The translations under genes were made by a program, and so were the position numbers. The notes under the pieces are model-generated. The model saw nothing but the letters and a program-made list of their open reading frames with translations. It ran no database searches and was not told where the DNA came from. DNA of 64,000 nt, taken from the NCBI GenBank assembly GCA_023376005.1, contig CM042151.1:77791510-77855509 (forward strand), read 5' to 3'. Source of the DNA: Doryteuthis pealeii (Eukaryota; Mollusca; Cephalopoda; Myopsida; Loliginidae). Shown here one piece after another: positions 60,465 to 64,000 of the stretch. Each line of letters starts with the position of its first letter. Within the stretch, counting starts at the first letter, position 1.

Positions 60465-60905
60465 CCAGCTGCACCTCTGAGGAGGGGTAAAACACCTACA
60501 CCGGGGCTACCAGTTAATCGTGAGTGGCGACCCGTGATTATTAAGGATGTAACTTTGGTGGCTGAGCAATCCATATCATACAACGCTCCTTTCTTAGACT
60601 AGACGATTGGTCGGAGTATACCACCCCGCCGATAACTCGGCTGGCCCGGTCAAGCCATAGCTCCGATATGATTGTACCAACCCTATTATCCTTATGCCAA
60701 GCCCCAACTCTCTTATATGTGTGCTAGAAGGCGGTGGCTGAGGGTTTTAGTGTCCTGGGTATAACGTTAAAATCTATTTGATTGTAAAGTTAAAGTTGTG
60801 GAGCTCTGGGGAATGTGGAACACCCATTCATCACCATTACTCCCAGGTTCACTCTGATCCGGAGTGGTAGTGCTTGTTATGGTCTTATCTATGGCTTAAA
60901 TAGAA
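60465..60905 (+). repeat. Module M, copy 3
   Basis: Third copy of the module at 505-925, near-identical to copy 2 over GTGCTAGAAGGCGGTGGCTG and TTTGATTGTAAAGTTAAAG. Confidence 0.6.
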
Positions 60906-60934
60906 TAATATTAGTTTTAAAATGTTGAATACCC

Positions 60935-61095
60935 ATCGAGAATGAATAAAACAAAACGTCTTCGGCATAAAATAACCAAACAAGGGTTGACAAACAATAA
61001 CCAAACAAGTGCTTGGCATGGCTGACAAGCGAAATGGATCATCTACACGGATCTGCAACAAAGTCCACAAAAAAACAGGTAAGGCTGTCATGCTT
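60935..61095 (+). repeat. Module N, copy 3
   Basis: Same as 37919-38075, with AAAAACAG|GTAAGG donor-like end at 61079. The - strand frame 61091-60885 is an antisense artefact of the repeat. Confidence 0.45.
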
Positions 61096-61439
61096 CGCTA
61101 TATATTTCACTAGCGGGCCCTCTTCACCAAATCTGATGTTATGAGAACACGTAATACATCAAAACGATGACCACGACATGATGCTAATAGATTGTACCTT
61201 CTGAGGTTCCAATTCTCTAACTCTTTAGATTGGAAAGACACAGCTTTGTTGTTACACTGATCTCGCCTAACATACGGTATATGCTCTTACGCAAAAATAA
61301 AATAAGTTGATATTCGGCACAAGGCTGCAAGTATAGGGTTCCTATGGAAGATCGAAATCGTTATTATATTATTTGTGATGCGAGCTTACTAACCATTACA
61401 TCATGGCGGGTTTCTCCTGCTAAGTCCTTGTTATGTTAA

Positions 61440-61627
61440 TATGAGTTAGATTATGACTAATTGAAAATAGAGCCGTCCAATAAATATCGCTTTCTTCACT
61501 TATCACATTGGGAAATATTCTATATATATAATATTTCAGATTTATATCAAATGTCAGTTACTACATTTCTCCAGTCGATATAAATTCGTGTTAGAGTGGA
61601 AAGAAGAATTTTGCAGTTTCCATAAAG
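61440..61627 (+). other. Candidate non-coding exon 1 of zinc-finger copy E
   Basis: Conserved block ending TTTCCATAAAG|GTGAGT (donor at 61628), one A shorter than in B to D. Confidence 0.5.
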
Positions 61628-63767
61628 GTGAGTTCTACCAAACTTTACAGAGAAATATTTTAAGTTTTAATTATTTTTCTTTTCATATGTTACGTTTATC
61701 TCAAATTACGAAATAAATTTAATTGTCCTTTTTATCATTTCCAAAGCTATTCATTATGGCAACTCCTTTTAAGATTAAAGGCATAATATATTGTATATTT
61801 TAGAACTTATTATTCTCTTTCCCTTAACTTGAGTTTCCTAAATATTTAACAAGGTGGATTTTAGAACATACATTCTTTTGAATAAGGTATTCTATTCGTT
61901 TATTTATTTTTGAGGGTGCCTATTTCTTTTTTTTTAAATTATCGTGTTCAATGTTCCGTTAGAAGCCTTCTTAGCCATTCTTTTAAATAAGTTTTTCTTT
62001 TGTCGGTTTTTTTTATTGGGGGGAGTGGGTCGTTTTCCTTTTTAAATGTTCGTTTATATTGTAAAATATTTCGAAAATGAGTAGCAATATTTTTGAAGGG
62101 GGTAATTTTAAGTCTGATATTTCTACTTACTGGCGGGGGGAATTAATTTCTATAAAGTCATGAATATTTTGCAGAATTCGAATTTGTTTTGTAAGAGGAT
62201 AAAATCTGTAAACATTTTTTTTTTTTTCAATAATAACACAATGTAAAATCCCACTAAGTGCGGCTTTGATATATGACAGTTTCAGTTTTATGTACATCTA
62301 AATCTATTTACTTGTTGAAGTATCCGTTAATATTGTATTGAATATAATTCTTAATGGTTCACTGATAAATAAGTAAATTTAAATCTAATTGTTAAATATT
62401 TTCTTGGTGAAGTAGAAATTAACATTGTATTAAATATAATCTTTAATAATTCATTAATATTTTTAATGAAAGACAAACATACTTATACGGAAATTAAACA
62501 TTAAAAGTTCCTGACACTTTTGGGTTTGAACATGAAACCTTACTGAAAAAAAAATCTCTTCTACCAAACAAGCTACATTTTTCAAGGCATTACTGAAACG
62601 AGTGTGATAAAATCTCGATGCTTTATGAGTTTCATGAACAGATTTACGCAGTTTACCTTTCTAAAATGAAAAAAACTATTCTAATTTTATCGAAATCTTA
62701 AAAGTTGAATGAATAATGACGTTAAACTTTAGTAAAATCTTTCGACTTTCTTTTTTTTGGGTGAGGGGTAAATTCATTTCTGATATTTCTACATACTGTC
62801 AGAATTACCATTATGTTAAATATAATCCTTAATGGTTCAGTGATATTTATAATGAGGGGGAGAAATATTCTTATACGGAAATTGAGCATTAAAATTTCTT
62901 GACTGTCGCTGGGTTACTGAAAAAAATTTACCAATATCTCTTCTACGTAATAACGTACATTTTTTTTGGGGGGGGGGGTATTACTGAAATGCGTCTGATA
63001 AAACCTCGATGCTTTAAGATTTAAACATAAACAGATTTATTCAGTTTTACCTTTTTATAATAAAAAAAGTTAAATTTTATCGAGATTTTAAGAGTTGACT
63101 TTGGAATTTAAAGGATATAATTGTATATAAATTTAATTGTAGACGCACATTTTGGTGAGGACTAATTAGTTTTATCTAAATGAGGAGATTAATTCTCTTT
63201 TCATTATTATTAATTTTATGGAAGAACATTTTTACAATATTTCTACAATCTTTTGAAATGATTTAAAGCACCTTAATGATTTTAGAGTTTTAAAAGTTGA
63301 ATCTGGAATTTAAATGAGATGATTGCTTTTTCTTTTTTATATTATTTTTTGTTTTTCAACTGATTTACAATTTATTTTTACAATGTTCTGCAATTGTTTA
63401 GAGAATATCATAATCCAGTCTTCCCAAATTATGGGCAATGTGAACATTTAAATAACTAACGAAATTGTGACATGAGTATTATTATATTATTATTACATAT
63501 TACATATTATTACATATTACATAGGTTTGGTTACAGACTGGAAAACACATAATCTCCATTATAATAAGTTACAGTCCTAATCATATCTGTAGTGCGAGTA
63601 AAACAACGTAAATTACAAAGAAAAATGAAAGCTTAAGATAGGTAAGAGAAATCGCTGAGCTTGTCACTTTAATTAAAATTATTAGAGAATTTGTATTTTT
63701 ATAAATAACATGTAAAAGAGATAATGTAATAATTCTATTCTTTTCTTTTTAAAAACTTTTATTCCAG
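61628..63767 (+). other. Intron of copy E (2.14 kb)
   Basis: Shortest intron of the five. It shares with B the loss of the region that holds the SINE in C and D (junction near 63420). A short TTATTACATA repeat lies at 63478-63520. Acceptor TTATTCCAG ends at 63767, with C in place of the G of TTGCAG. Confidence 0.55.
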
Positions 63768-64000
63768 GATTGACGTTGAAATATACTCCCAAGTTATTTT
63801 CAACTTCAGCAGATCTAAAGACGTCCAATTAAATGAATATTTTTTCGTGACCGAGAAGGAAACCGCACTAAAACGTAAATAAATTGAAAGTGATGGAGAA
63901 GAAACGTAAATTGGATAATCTAAAATGCGAAGAATGTGACCAAATATTCACATGTAATTCAGAACTACTCGAGCATATGGGCTTACACAGTAGAGAGATG
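63768..64000 (+). CDS. C2H2 zinc-finger gene copy E (5' end only)
   Basis: ATG at 63893 opens MEKKRKLDNLKCEECDQIF and runs in frame to the window end (36 codons, no break). The N-terminal CxxC..H motif (CEECDQIF then LLEHMGLH) is intact, while copy B has changed its first Cys to Ser. The leader matches copy B almost base for base, for example ACCGAGAAGGAAACCGCAC. It may be the functional member of the family, but the finger array lies outside the window. Confidence 0.7.

Overview
The window looks like animal (metazoan) DNA, most likely from a cephalopod mollusc of the Octopus type. The basis is a tandem family of C2H2 zinc-finger genes with 28-residue fingers, very AT-rich spacer, long TATACATATGTATA-type arrays, tRNA-derived SINEs, an RTE-type LINE and Penelope-like elements. 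I ran no database search, so the species is an inference. No bacterial, organellar or CRISPR features are visible.

Backbone. Most of the window is a head-to-tail array of about 10.8-kb units, each carrying one zinc-finger gene copy on the + strand. Five copies (A to E) are seen. Their intact ATG starts lie at 6533, 32089, 42108, 52951 and 63893. Each has the same layout: a repeat-rich 5' flank, a conserved block ending in a perfect splice donor (exon ends at 2985, 29002, 38615, 49799, 61627), an intron of 2.1 to 3.3 kb, and an acceptor TTGCAG|GATTGACGT (TTCCAG in E; exon starts 6330, 31964, 41912, 52752, 63768). One long exon then holds about 130 to 210 nt of leader and all the fingers. Copies A to D are each broken by frameshifts or stops, and E runs off the end. 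C and D share an intronic SINE, while B and E share a deletion across that region, so copies that are not adjacent are sisters.

Interruption. Between A and B (about 10.4 to 28.1 kb) the array is broken. First comes an inverted piece of the family's own intron (about 10440-11125). Then follows an island of mobile DNA: microsatellite arrays, two opposed Penelope-like fragments (13.4-14.5 kb), a probable LTR with leader (14.5-15.2 kb), SINEs, a decayed RTE LINE on the - strand (16.1-19.4 kb), a palindrome-rich patch (21.5-23.3 kb), and a 1.4-kb AT satellite followed by a Penelope-type end.

Most interesting object. At 26591-27636 there are three tandem units, read on the - strand. Each has a tRNA-like pol III promoter head, and about 20 nt after that head comes a compact hammerhead ribozyme. 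Units 1 and 3 have identical 42-nt ribozymes with the full core and three short stems. Unit 2 has three substitutions that destroy the core and stem III. A further hammerhead with a GUC cleavage site lies at 25296-25342, and weaker relatives lie at 13491-13515 and 23165-23198. Small self-cleaving RNAs made by this locus are a testable prediction.

Regulation and function. The zinc-finger proteins would be nuclear DNA- or RNA-binding proteins if expressed. No target or partner can be read from the sequence. The SINE and LINE tails share ATC/CAT repeats, consistent with LINE machinery moving the SINEs.
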